Part shown: positions 1 through 12,159 of the stretch, piece by piece | Numbering within the stretch: the first letter of the stretch is position 1 | Layout of the letters: each line of letters begins with the position of its first letter | From: Tolypeutes matacus | Lineage: Eukaryota; Chordata; Mammalia; Cingulata; Chlamyphoridae | Assembly: GCA_026826555.1 (NCBI GenBank) | Contig: JAKSZT010054458.1 | Span: 2,663,358 to 2,727,357 of the forward strand | Direction: 5' to 3' | Length of the DNA stretch: 64,000 nucleotides | Position numbers and translations under genes: made by a program | The notes under the pieces: generated by a model | Database searches by the model: none | Told to the model about the DNA's origin: nothing | The model's input: only the letters and a program-made list of their open reading frames with translations

Positions 1-3000
1 AAGAAGGATATTTTATATTATTGAAAGTGGCAATCTAAGAAGAAGAAATAACCATCATAAATATCTATGCACCTAACCAGAGTGCACCAGAACACAAAAG
101 GCTAATGCTGGCAAAACTGAAGGGAGGAATAGAAGGCTCTACAGAAATAGTTGGAGACTTCAATACACTATTCACACCCATAGATAGAACATCTAGACAG
201 AAGATCAATATGGAATTAGAGAATCTGAACGATTTGATAAATGTCTAGACCTCACAAACATGCAGAACAATGCACCTCAAAATATCAGGATAAACATTCT
301 CCTCAAGTGCTCATGGATCATTATTCAGGATTGACTACATGTTGAGTCACAAAACAGGTCTCAATAAGTTTTAAAAGTTTGAAATTAGACATAGCACTTT
401 TTTTTTTTTATCATAATGGAATGAAGCAGGAAATCAATAGCAGGTAGAGGAGAGGAAAATGCAAAATGGTATAGGGGAGTGGATGTGGCTCAAGCTGTTG
501 AGTGCCTGCTTCCTACATAGGAGGTCCTGGGTTCAGTTCTTGGTGCCTCCTAAAAAGAAAAAGCAAAACAAACAAACTAATGAAAAACCAACTCAGGGGA
601 GCCACTGTGGCTCAGTAGTTAAGTGCTGGCTTCCCACATATGAGGTCCTGGGTTCAATCCCCTTCCCCAGTACCTCAAAAAAAATAAAATAAAATAAAAT
701 AAAGAGGCATGGAGGTTAAACAACACACTTTTTAAAGAACCAATGTGGCAAAGAAGAAATTGCAGGATAAATCAGAGAGTATATTGAGACTAATGAAAAT
801 GAGGACAGAATATATCAAAAATTTGGGGATGCAACAAAGGCAGTGTTGAGAGGAGAATTTATAATTCCAGGAGCTTACATTAAAAAGGAAGAAAGAACTA
901 AAATTAAAAACATAATTACACAGCTTGAGGAAATAGAAAAAGAACAATAGGCTAATCCCAAAGGAAGCAGAAGGAAAGAAATAACAATGATCAGAACACA
1001 AATAAATAAAATTGATAACACACTCAAAAAACAAAACAATAGAAAGGATCAAAAAAAGCAAAGCTTGGTTCTTTGATAAGTTCAACAAAATTGACAAGCC
1101 CTTAGCTAAATTAAAATAAAAAAAAGAGAAGATGCAAAGAAATAAAATTAGAAATGAGAGGGGGCTCATTACTACTGACCCCACAGAAACAAAAGAGCAT
1201 AAGAGGATACTATGAAGAACTGTACACCAACAAACTAGAGAATGTTGACAAAATGGACAAGTTTCTAGAAACACATGGGCAACCTACACCGAACTTAGCA
1301 GAAATAGAAGACATCAACAGATTGAAAAGTAAAGAGATTGAAACAGTCATAAAAAACCTACCAAAAATGAATAGCCCAGGACCAGATGGCTTCAGAGGTG
1401 AATTCTGCCTATTATTCAAAGAAGATTTAATACCAATCTTGCTTAAACTCTTTCAAAACATTGAACAGGAAGAAATGCTACCAAACTTATTTTAAATAGC
1501 CAATATCACCCTAATACCAAAGCCAGAAAAATATATTACAAAAAAATAAAATTACAGATTCATTTCCTTCTATGGTTATAGATGCAATAATCCTCAACAA
1601 AATACTCACTAAATGAATCCCATAGCACATTAAAAGAATTATTCATCATGATCAAATGGGATTTATCCCAAGCATAGAAGGGTGGGTCAACACAGAAAAT
1701 CAGTGTATTATAACACACGTATAAATCAAAGAAGACAAATCATATGATCATATGAATGGACACAGAAAAGAAATTTGACAAAATGCATCCTTTCTTGATA
1801 AAAAACATTCTGAAAGATAGGAACAGAAGGAAACTTTCTCAACATGAGAAAGGGCATATATGAAACACCCACAATTAACATTGCTTTCAATGGTGAAAGA
1901 CTGGAAGCTTTCCCACTTAGATCAGGAATAAGACAAAGATACCCACTGTTACCATTATTGTTCAATATTGTGCTAGAGGATCTAGCAAGAGGAATTAGGT
2001 AAGAAAAAGAAATAATAGGCATCCAAATTGAAAAGGAAGAAGTAAAATATTCACTATTATCAGGCGATATGATCTGTATCTAGAAAGTGCTGAAGAATGT
2101 ACAAGAAAGCTACTAGAGCTAATAAATGGGCTCATCAAAGTGATGGGACATCAGATCAATATGGAAAAATCAGTAGTGTTTCTATACATGAGTAATGAGC
2201 ATTGTGAGGATGAAGTCAGGAAAATAACTCCATTTACAACAGTGACCAAAAGAATCAAATATTTAGGAATAAACTTAACCTAGGATGTACAGTACTTATA
2301 TTCAGAAGAATAAAAAACACTGCTAAAAGAAATCAAAGATGACCTAAATAAATAGAATGACCTTCCATATTCATGGATTGGAAGATTAAATATTGCTAAG
2401 ATGTCAATTCTACCCAAATCAATTTACAGATTCAATGAAATAATGATAAAAATTCAAATAACCTTATGTTTTTTTAGAGATGGAAGAGCCATTTATCAAA
2501 TTTATGTTGAAGGGTAAGGGGCCCCAAATAGCCAGAAAAATCTTATAAAAGAAGAACAGAGTTGGAGGACCTTTGATTACTGACTTTAAAACTTGTTACC
2601 TAGGTGCAGAGATAAAAACAGCAAGATACTGGCAAAAAGACAGACATTTTGACCAATGGCATTAAATTGAGTGTTCAGAAATAGACTCTCACATCTATGT
2701 TCAAGTGATTTTTGACAAAGATATCAAGCCTTTCCAGCTAGGTCAGAACAGTCCATTCAACAAATGGTGCTGGGAGAACTGGATATCCATATCCAAAAGA
2801 AAGAAAGAGGATCCCTATCTCACACCTTACCCAAAAAATTAACTCAAAAGGTATCAAAGACCCAAGTAAAAGCTAAAACCATAAAACTCCAAGAAGAAAA
2901 TGTAGGAATATCTTCGAATTGTTATGGTAGGTTGTGGGTTTTCAAACCTTCTACTCAAAGTACAAGCAATGAAATAATAAAATGGATAAATGGAATCTCC

Positions 3001-3770
3001 TCAAAAATTAAACATTTTTGTGCTGCAAAGGACTTTGTCAAGGAGGTGAAAAGGCAGCCTATTCAATGGGAGAAAATATTTGAAAAACATGTATCAGATA
3101 AGTGTCTGATTTCCATGTTATATAATGAGATCATACAATTCAACAATAAAAGAGCAAGCAACACAATTTAAAAATGGGCAAAAGACTTAAATAGACATTT
3201 TTTGAAAAAGGAAATAAAAATGGCCAAAAAACACATGAAAATATGTTGAACATCACTAGCTATTTGGGAAATGAAAATCAAATCTAAAATGAGATATCAT
3301 TTCACACCTTATAGAATGGCCATTATCCAAAAAAAACCAAAAAACCAAACCAAAAAAAAAAAAAAAAAAAAACCCAGAAAATTACAAGTGCTGGAGAAGA
3401 TGTGGAGAAATAAGAACACTCCTTCACTGTTGGTGGGAATGTAGACTGGCTCAACCTCTGTGGAAGATAGTTTGGTGGTCACTCAGAAATTTAAATACAA
3501 ACATGCTGAATGTTCTGGCAAACCCACTACTAGGAATATATTCAGAAGACCTGAAAGCAAGAACACAAACAGACATTTGCACACCAATGTCCATAGTCAC
3601 ATTATTCACAATTGCTAAAAGATGGAAACAATAGAAGTGTCCATTAACCAATGAATGGATAAACAAAATGTGGTATATACATATGATGGAATACTATTCA
3701 GTTGTAAGAAGAAATGAAATTTGGATGCATATGACAATGAGGATGAATCTTGAAGACATTATGTTGAGTA
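1..3770 (+). pseudogene. L1 ORF2 remnant (endonuclease / reverse transcriptase)
   Basis: Decayed ORF2 of the L1 at the window start. In a live element this protein nicks target DNA and reverse-transcribes the L1 RNA at the nick. Two open stretches survive: 1154-1495, which carries the RT block with SPGPDGF, and 2764-3171, from the C-terminal domain. The catalytic FADD-type box, expected near 2049-2079, reads LSGDM in the matching frame, so the first catalytic aspartate is gone. An A-rich tract at about 3331-3371 interrupts the 3' part, and a SINE interrupts the 5' part. Frames change repeatedly, so no functional product is possible. The long minus-strand frame at 732-1274 is only the antisense of this A-rich coding sequence. 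Confidence 0.88.
466..705 (+). mobile_element. DAS-type tRNA-derived SINE, dimeric
   Basis: Two tRNA-like units in tandem (about 478-552 and 597-680). Each has an A-box-like GTGGCTCA and a B-box-like GGGTTCAATCC or GGGTTCAGTTC. They are joined by an A-rich linker and end in a (TAAAA)n tail. This is the layout of the dimeric DAS-III SINE of Xenarthra. It sits inside L1 ORF2, so it is younger than that L1. I could not define a clean target duplication. It is a retroposon, not a tRNA gene: there is no foldable anticodon arm and it has a repeat tail. Confidence 0.85.
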
Positions 3771-4084
3771 AAATAAGTCAGACACAAAAGGAAATATATT
3801 ATATGATCTCACTTAAATGAACTAAATAAGATGCTTTTACTCATGGAGTAAAAAATCTAGAGTATAGCTTACTAGGACATAGGATGAGGGTTAAGAATGA
3901 GTCACTGATGTTTATTGTATATAGAATTTTTAGTAAGGTTGATTGACAATGTATGGAAATGGATAGAGTTGATAACACATGATAGTGAATATAACTAACA
4001 CTGCTGATTTGTAAATGCTATTGTGACTGAAAGGGGTAGTTTAGGGACATAAATATCAATTGAAAGAAAGCTAGAGAATAATCT

Positions 4085-4640
4085 TGGGACTGTATAACAT
4101 AGTGAACTTGGTGGTGGATGAGGATTGTGGTTAATTGTACAAATACAAGAATGTCTCTTTATCAACTAGAACAAATGTACATCACTATTACAAGGTGTTA
4201 ATATGGTGATACATGGGAAAATACAATTAATGTAACTTATGAACTATAGTTAACTGTAATATTGTAATATTCTTATATCAATAGTAAAGAAGGTACTTTA
4301 TTAGTCAATGGTCAACAATAAGAGGGTACAAGGAAGTATGGGATTCTTTCTATTCGAGTAAGTAAAACATTCTAAAATTGACTGAGGTAAATGACAGCAC
4401 AACTGAATATACACTTTGGATAAATTGTACAAGACATGGGATTGTATAACATAGTAAACCATGTGGTGGATGATGGTCAGTGGTTAACAGTATAAATATG
4501 ACAATGTTTTTCATGAACTATAAAAAATGTACATACTAATACATGGTGTTAGTATGTACATGGGTGGTTTATGGAAAAATACACCAAATGTAAACTATGG
4601 ACTATAGTAGCAGTAATAATTTGGTGATGTTCTTTCATAA
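4085..4640 (+). repeat. Diverged tandem duplication inside the L1 3' UTR
   Basis: Two successive segments, starting near 4085 and near 4437, share the same order of short blocks: TGTATAACATAGT, GGTGGATGA, GTGGTTAA, a poly-T-flanked GAACTA, AAATGTACAT, GGTGTTA and AACTATGGACTATAG-like strings. The period is about 350 bp. The other L1 3' UTRs in this window show only one such block. Confidence 0.65.
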
Positions 4641-4797
4641 TTTATAACAAATATCCTCAAGAAAGTAAGGTGTTAGTAGGTGGGGTGATGTTTGGGAATT
4701 CTGCATCTTATTCACAATTGTTTTGTAAGCTCACAGCTTATCTAAAAAAAAAAAAATGGAAGGAAAAGAAAGAAAGAAAAATAAAAGAACTCCACTA

Positions 4798-6250
4798 GTA
4801 TATTGACTGTACCAGAGGGTTGATCTATTCTTACAAAAATGCAAAAGCCATGGTTCTGTATGGCAAGCACCTTCCATGCCTGTTTTTGGCTCTTGTGCCA
4901 AGCTACCGAGTGAGAGAAAAATGATTATACTATATGTCCAGTTGATTCTGCCTCTCTTGTGGAATGAGTCAAATAAATTGGATTTTTCCTGAGCTTATTT
5001 AGATGGAGTATTATCCTGCTGTGTTACTTTGGATCCTGTACAGATTTCGAATTGCTGAATTGTAATACTAATCATAATAATTATCTATGTAATAAGTTCA
5101 CAATATGAATTGTTACAGATGGTCACATTTTCTATCACAGAGCAATCAAGCTTATTTGTACAATCTACTTACTCCTAGATAAAACAAAAACCAACATGTA
5201 AGATTCTGTATGTACATCACACATCATAACAGGCAATTTAGGTCTTATATATCAGAAAAAATGAGAGATGATAAGAGGGTGCTAAAGAACTTTAAGAATA
5301 CTTGGATTTTGCCAGTAGTTTTACAGGTATTATCATATATCCAATTATACCCTAAATTTTCTTTTCATAGAAAGCAATTTATTTTTTCTTATCGAGAAGC
5401 TTAAATCCATTTTGATGATAGAGGACATGTAAATGAATTATAATTCAAATATAATACAATATAAGTATAAGTTGTCGAAATAGACCATGGAGCATATTTA
5501 TGATGTTCACAAAAATAGTCTCCAAGACATAAGTGCTATCGGAAGCATGTTAGCCTCTCTGTCACTTTACAAGAGGCATATGGTGTTTTGTTAATGAACC
5601 AGATCTGATCACATTTTATAGAAGAGGTTAGAATCATGGTGCTGAAGAGATTCTTCGATTTGTTTCTTTGTTGTTCAGTGTGAAATAGGGCTTCATTTTG
5701 CTTACTAATATTGTTTACTAGTATGTAAAAAAATTCATTGCAGCAAAGAGGAAATTACTGCTCCTCTGAAGTTTATTTAATATTTCGTCTAAATCAAAAC
5801 ATTTTCATTTTTTGAGAGTAAATGCATAGAAGAACATTACCTCAACCTCAACTAATCACCCTCTGCCACTTATCTTGTATCAATTTATGACCAAACAGTA
5901 GTATAACCATATGCATGTATTCATCTATAATGGTGATTACTGCTTAATTCACTGCTCTTTGAATTATTTCTTGACTTAATTAATAGTTACTAATAATTTA
6001 CACTGATCCATGCTAAAATAAAAATATGATTTTTGTTTAGTAACTTCACAACTTACTCACCATTATATATTGTACCATTTTATTGTAGTCTCAGTATTGT
6101 GGTTTTTATTAGAAGTGTAGATAGTGTAATTGTGTAATATTTCCTTAATTATACACATATGATAATTTAAAACTGAGTGTCATAAATCCATTTGTAAAGC
6201 AACATAACAGTTGTGTTACTTGAGAAATGAAGGCTTCAAATGTTCTTTAG
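4798..6250. other. AT-rich stretch with no recognised feature
   Basis: No convincing coding frame and no repeat family that I can name. The only reading frame over 60 codons (5210-5404) has no recognisable protein features. Confidence 0.5.
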
Positions 6251-6887
6251 AAAAAAAAAATACTAAGTATAATGGACAATGCTCATTCCAAGGAACAGAG
6301 AGGGTCTGTAACTGCAAGCAAGATAGTTCCATTCATCTGCCCCATGGAATCTAAGCTACCTCTCAATTAGAAGCAGAGTGGGCATCACCATCCCATAATC
6401 ATTAAGATTGGGGAATGAACAATTGACTAAAGTAGACTTATTATTCTACTATAGACTTATTATTATTCTAGCAATGGAGGATCTCTTATCATTGATATAA
6501 AGGCAGTGGCCACCAGAGATTCTGAGGGATGGGAAAGGGAGGAATAGGTGTAATATGGGGGCATTTTTGGGACATTGGAGTTTTCCTGCATGAAATTGCA
6601 ATGATGGACATAGGCCATTGTATATTTTGTCATAACTGACAAAATTGTGCGGGACAGAGTGTAAACTATAATGTAAATTGTAGTCTGTGGTTAGTAGCAA
6701 TGCTTCAATATGTGTTCATCAACTGTAACAAATATACCACACTAATGAAGGCTGTTGTTAATGTGAAAAAGTGTAGGAGGGGGAGGGATTGGGCATATGG
6801 GAATCCCTTATATTGTTTTTTATGTAACATTTATGTAAACTAAAGCTTTTTTAAAAAAATTAATTTAAAAAACCCAAGAAAAACATT
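6251..6887 (+). mobile_element. L1 3' UTR fragment, 5'-truncated
   Basis: Forward copy of the same L1 3' UTR type found at 11000-12031, 12160-12818 and, inverted, at 42470 and 55925. It opens with the GGACAATG...CCAAGGAACAGAGAG block and ends in an A-rich tail near 6850-6880. The 8-mer TTCTTTAG occurs at 6243-6250 and 6888-6895 and may be the target-site duplication. Confidence 0.8.
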
Positions 6888-6895
6888 TTCTTTAG

Positions 6896-8186
6896 GATTT
6901 TCTGATAGTTTTTCTTCTTTTTTTATGACAGTTTTTCATTGTGCCTTATTTACCTTCGTTCATTAAAAACGGACTTGTTCTAAAGATCCTATAAATAAAG
7001 AGACAACCCACTATTGTGGGACAAAAGTCACCACTCTCAGCATGATTTTATTTTTAAACCCATTCTTACAGGAATCTTATTGATCACATAGTAGTTTACA
7101 AGAATGTCAGATATAATGACATACACAAACTAACCAAGTCAGGCTGATTAAGAATTTACATAATGTGGTAACAATATACATATTCAAAGTCAGCAATGTG
7201 GACAGGGGCATGCAGCAGCAGGAGGTGACAAGGCTGCGGATCACTTCCAGGCTGGGCATAGGTGCCCACAAGAGCAAGACTGCTTCCCCACCACGGTGGC
7301 AAACCATTCCCACTAGAAATACAAGCATTCCATACATAATCATAAATATGCAGAAGAAATAATGACCTGCCAGATATACAGTCTAAATTGACATGCTGTG
7401 GTCATTCTGTGATACTCCTATGAAAAATAGTAAATAGCAAACCCAATGCAAGTAGCAGACCACATCAAGTCACTTATACTAGGTGGAATTTGGAGGAGGT
7501 TTATGTCTCTACATTAATATTTGTAAAGAGCTATGTCTCCTTTTATGCATTTTCTTCACATTTGGCATGCACTAAAGAGTGGAGGAATTTTGATAGTTGT
7601 TTTAGCTACCAGTGATAAGTTCTTTTAAAAGTGTGAGAAATATTTAATAACATCTTAGTTGTGAATTTACTTAACAGGTAATATGAATCATCTATAGCTT
7701 TAAGCCAAAACATAGAAGTGAGCACATCTGAATTTTAATGATTGAGTTTTAGTTTTTACCACTGTCCTAATGAAAGTAATGTAATGCTTGTTTATTTACC
7801 AAATCAGATACATGTTTAAGTTCTCAGAGAAAATCCAAAATAAGAAATGTCACTCCTTTTGTTCTCTCAGGACTTTTTAGAAGATAGACCAAATTCTAAA
7901 TTACTCAAGATTCCTATAAAACTGTGGTGTTTTTCTGCATGTAACTGTCTAGAGAACAAAACAAGGCAGCAGCTTGGTGTTTATTAGAAAGAACTTCCTA
8001 ATGCTGCAGGAGCCCTGATTGGAATACACCCTACTAGGAATCAGAAACATTGAATAGCAGCTTGGAGTCAGAGTTGTTTTTCCAACTATTACGGCAAATG
8101 ACTTTCTGAGGGTTAAACTTGACAACATAAGCTTAAAGGTTTTCTATGGATATTTCTTTAGCTGAATGGAAACCCTCTTCTAAAAT
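6896..8186. other. Mostly unique DNA with a small GC-richer island
   Basis: No gene recognised. A short GC-richer patch at about 7195-7330 stands out from its AT-rich surroundings and carries overlapping frames on both strands (7165-7362 plus, 7107-7343 minus). I do not recognise either translation; it could be a fragment of a processed pseudogene or chance. Confidence 0.4.
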
Positions 8187-8194
8187 GTTGGCAG
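8187..8194 (+). repeat. Putative left target-site duplication (GTTGGCAG)
   Basis: The 8-mer immediately before the L1 5' part is repeated at 22084-22091, directly after the poly(A) of the distal L1 3' UTR. This suggests the whole 8195-22083 block grew from one L1 insertion. Confidence 0.55.
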
Positions 8195-8399
8195 GGAAAA
8201 TCTCCAAGATGGTGGAATAGAGAATGTCAGGCTGCAATACTCCTCTAGAAAATGTAGGAAGGATATAGAATAAGTGGAAGCAAGTGTCAAAGAGGAAACT
8301 TAATACAAATCAAATCAAAACAAAATAAAACAAAATAGAACCCTAGAGTAGAAAGAGACGGTAACCATCTGAATAAACCCATCAAGATAAACAGATGCC

Positions 8400-9370
8400 T
8401 AGATACCAGCAAAAACATACAAGCCATGCTAGGAAAGAGGAAGACATGGCACAGTCTAATAAGCCAAAAAACAGGAAAAAAAATGTAGAATGTGGAACAA
8501 CCAGTCAAGGATGTTCAAACAAATATTGTGAATCAACTTAATGAAGTGAAGGAAGAGTTAAAGGGTATTAAGAAGACACTGGAGCAACATACAGAAGAAA
8601 TAGTATACATACATAAAAAGTTAACAGATCTGATAGTAATGAATGACACAATGCAAGCACATAACATCAGATTTGAACAGATAGAGGAAAAAATTAGTGA
8701 CATAGAAGATATTATATCTGAAATTGCACAGATAGGAGAACAGACATAAAAAGACAGAAAAAATTCAGCAGGAACTCAGGGAATTGAATGACAACACGAA
8801 AAAGCACAAACGTATGTATTATAAGCATCACAGAGAGAGAAGAGATGGGAAAGGGGACAGAAGGAGTGTTGGAGGAAATAATGGTTGCAAATTTCCCAAC
8901 TCTTTTGAGGGACATGGATGTACATGTCCAGGAAGCATAGCACAGTCCAAACAGTATAAATCCTAATGGGCCTACCCCGAGACATATAATTATCAAATTG
9001 TCAAATGTGTAGGACAAAGAGAGAATATTGAAAGCAGCAAGAGAAAAGAGATCCATCACATACAAGGGAAACTCAATAAGATTAAACGCTGATTTCTCAT
9101 ATGAAACCATGGAAACAATAAGGTAGTCATATGACATAGTTAAGGTGCTAAATGGAAAAAAACTGCCAGCAAATAATTGTGTATCCAGCAAAGCTGGCAT
9201 TCAAAAATGAAGGCTAGTTCAAAATATTCACAGATAAACAGAAATTAAGAGTTGGTCAACAAGGAACCTTCCCTTCAAGAAATACTGAAGGAAGTTCTGC
9301 AAGTTGAAAGGAAAAACAGGAAAGAGAGTGTTGGAGGAGAATGTAGAAAGGAATATTATTAGTAAGAATA
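8400..9370 (+). pseudogene. L1 ORF1 remnant (RNA-binding chaperone)
   Basis: Remnant of ORF1p, the trimeric RNA-binding protein that packages L1 RNA. The open stretch 8492-8749 (85 aa) is a clear coiled coil, rich in leucine, isoleucine, glutamate and lysine heptads (for example NQLNEVKEELKGIKKTLEQH). Downstream, several short frames (8784-8966 and beyond) correspond to the RRM-like and C-terminal domains. They are split by stops and frameshifts. The spacer and the start of ORF2 follow, as expected for a 5'-complete L1. No intact protein is encoded. The minus-strand frames at 8712-9200 and 8776-8985 are antisense shadows. Confidence 0.85.
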
Positions 9371-9439
9371 ACTAAAAAGATAAAAAGAGAAATAAAAACA
9401 AAATACAACACATATAAACCTAAATAAACATGGCAGATG

Positions 9440-11040
9440 TAAGTACTGCTTGACTGTAATAACATTGAATGTTAATGGATTAACCTCTCCAATCAAAAGA
9501 TTGAACTAGTCATCACAAACCTCTGTACACTGATAATGAGCGATCTGAGAAGGAAATCAAGGAAAAAAAATCCATTTACAATAGCAACTAAAAGTGTCGA
9601 TTATCTAGCAGTAAACTTAAATAAAGATGTAAAGGACTTGTACACAGAAAATACTTCACAACTTTGTTAAAGGAAATAAAAGAAGACCTAAACAAATGGA
9701 AGAATATTTCATGTTCATGGATTAGAAGATTAAACATCATTAATATCTGTCCTACCCAAATTGATTTACAGATTTAATGCAACCCCAATAAAAATTACAA
9801 CAGCATATTTTACTGAATTGGAAAAACCAATGCTGAAATTTATTTGAAAGGACAAGGGCCTGAATAGCCAAAAACATATAGAAAAAGGAAAACAGTATTG
9901 GAGGAATAGTTCTATTCGAATTTAGAGTATACTACAAGCTACAGTGGTAAAAACTGCATGGCATTGGCACAAGGATAAACATACTGATTAACAGAACTAA
10001 ACTGAGAGTGCTGATATAGATCTTTATATCTATGATCAACTGATACTCAATAAGGCTGCTAAGCTGACTCAACTAGGACAGAATGGTTTCCTCAACAAAT
10101 GGTGCTGAGGGAACTGGATATCCTAGCCAAAAGAATAAGAGAGGATCACTTTCTCATGCCTTATATAAAAATTAACTCAAGATGGATCAAAGAACTAAAT
10201 ATAAAAACCAAGACCATAAAACTCCTAGAAGATGATGTATGGGTGTGTCTTGTAGTAGGAAATGGTTTCATAAACTTTACACTCGAAGCTCAAGCAACAA
10301 AAGAAAAAAATAGATAAAAGAGACCTCTTCAAAATTAAACTTTTGTGTTTCAAAGGAGTTTGCCAAGGAAGTGTAAAGGCAGCCTACACAGTGGGATAAA
10401 ATATTTGTCCAATAAGGGTTTAGTATCCAGCATGCATAAAGAAATTCTACATCTCAAAAATAAAAAGACAAACAACCTATTTTAAAAGGGGGCAAGAGAC
10501 TTGAATGGACACTTTTCCAAAGAGGAAATATAAGTTGCTAAAAATTACACAATAAGATGCTCTACATCACTAGCTATTAGGGAAATGCAAATCAAATCTA
10601 CAATGAGATATCATTTTACACCTATTCAATAGGTGGCTATTAAAAAAATAGAGAACTACAAGTGTTGGAGAGGATGTGAAGGAATGGGCACTCTCATCCA
10701 CTGTTGGTGGGAATGTAGAATGGTGCAGCCATTGTGGAGGATGGTTTGGCAGATCCTCAGAAAGCTAATTGTAGAATTGCCATATGATCAGTAATCCCAT
10801 TGCTGGATATATACAAAGAAGAATTGAAAGCAGGGACATGAATAGATATAAGCACAACAATGTTCATAGCGGCATTATTCACTATTACCCAAAGTTGGAA
10901 GCAACCCAAGTGTCCATCAACAGATGAATGAATAAGCAAAATGTGGTATATACATACAATGGAATATTATTCAGCTGTAGAAGGAACGAAGTATTGACAC
11001 ATGTGACAACATAGATGAATCTTGAAGACCTTATGTTGAG
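9440..11040 (+). pseudogene. L1 ORF2 remnant with large internal deletion
   Basis: The first codons of ORF2 are recognisable near 9460-9503. The sequence then joins directly to the late RT region (CCATTTACAATAGCAAC block near 9575), removing the endonuclease and most of the RT, including the catalytic box. The C-terminal domain continues with one open stretch at 10099-10317 and decayed sequence to about 11040. It cannot encode a working enzyme. Confidence 0.82.
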
Positions 11041-12031
11041 TGAAGTAAGCAAGTCACTAAAGGACAAATGTTGCATGATCTCACTGATATGACATAAGCC
11101 TCTTGAGCAGACTCACAGAACTAGATTCTGGAAGACAGGTTATCAGGTGACAGAGAGGGAGTAGAGTGGGCTAAGCTGATGCTCATTATGGGGAAAATCC
11201 ATAATTAGGTGGATGGGGGTAGTTTGTCAGTGAAGGAGGTGATGGTGGTGCAGGGATGTGAGTGGTGTTGATGGTTCTGGAATGTGAGGGTGAGCAGGTT
11301 GAGGGGTTTGGGATGGACTATCCATGGCACTGAAGGGAGGACTGGAGGAAAAACTGGTTAATTCTGGGGAAGTGTAGGTCTGTGGTTGAAACTACCATGG
11401 TGGGAATGCTTTTATTGTCAAAGATGGCAGGGGAGGGTTACTGGTGCAGAGTGTTGGTGGTGCCAGGTATTATCTCAGTGCATGGAGACTCACACAATAA
11501 ATAAGAAAATATTATAATATTGGGGAGTCTGCTACATTTTCAAATAGAGGGACAAGAACATCTCGAGTATATAGGCAGCACTTAACAAAAGAAAACAAAC
11601 CAGTATGCCAAGCCCTCAATATTAATGCATGTAACTATGAACTTTATTCTTCATAAATCGAAACTTAGTGGTTGCCATAGGATCTGAGGGGCAGGGAAGG
11701 GAGGAATTGGTGGAAATGGGTCATTGTTGGGGCATTGGAGTTGCTCTGCGTGAGCTTGCAATGATGGATACAGGTCATTATACATTTTGTCAGAACCTAT
11801 AAAAGTTGGTGTAAAAGGTAAAACATAGAGTAAACCACTGACCATGGTTAGTAGCAATGCTTTGATATTTGTTCATCAATTGCAACAAATTTACCATATT
11901 CATGTAGGATGTTATTAGTAGGGGAGGCTGTTGGGTGGGGGGAAGGAAGTGGGGTGTTTGGGAATCCCCTGTATTTTCTATGTGACTTTTCTGTAACCTA
12001 TGTCTTCTCAGAAAATAAAGTGAAAAAAATA

Positions 12032-12115
12032 TTAGAAATGGGGGAAGATACAGAATAAATGGTCATTATACATAAAAGATAACACATCTTATGGTGATGA
12101 AAAGCACAATGCAAA
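12032..12115 (+). mobile_element. Short L1 ORF1 fragment
   Basis: About 80 bp directly after the A-rich tail of the upstream L1. It matches ORF1 coding sequence at about 8575-8660 (shared blocks GATACAGAA/CATACAGAA, ATACATAAAA, GACACAATGCAA or close variants) and ends in a run of A. Confidence 0.65.
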
Positions 12116-12159
12116 AAAAAAAGTGATTTTTCGTATTTAATTTTTAAAATTTTATTATT

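Larger units (their letters stand above)
1..4797 (+). mobile_element. L1 retrotransposon (LINE-1), 5' end outside the window
   Basis: Forward LINE-1 that begins before the window within the endonuclease part of ORF2. It runs through a decayed reverse transcriptase, the ORF2 C-terminus (to about 3770), a 3' UTR of about 1 kb and an A-rich tail at about 4746-4797. It is interrupted by a DAS SINE at 466-705. Family assignment rests on recognisable ORF2 protein motifs in shifting frames and on 3' end structure. Many stops and frameshifts show it is dead. Confidence 0.9.
8195..12031 (+). mobile_element. L1 retrotransposon with ORF1, internally deleted ORF2 and 3' UTR
   Basis: The order is 5' segment with CCAAGATGG, ORF1 remnant, inter-ORF spacer, first bases of ORF2 (TTGAATGTTAATGG block near 9465), then a jump at about 9505-9520 into the late RT region. 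ORF2 C-terminus (to about 11040), 3' UTR and A-rich tail (about 12015-12031) follow. Compared with the L1 at the window start, roughly 2 kb or more of ORF2 is missing. Confidence 0.85.

Noticed and set aside
597..680. Possible tRNA gene
   Set aside because: A- and B-box-like sequences are present, but they belong to a SINE unit with an A-rich tail and no proper cloverleaf.
732..1274. 180-codon minus-strand frame rich in F, L and S
   Set aside because: It is the antisense of A-rich L1 ORF2 sequence; T-rich complement strands give such hydrophobic frames by chance.
8712..9200. 162-codon minus-strand frame
   Set aside because: Antisense of the L1 ORF1 remnant, which explains the locus on the plus strand.
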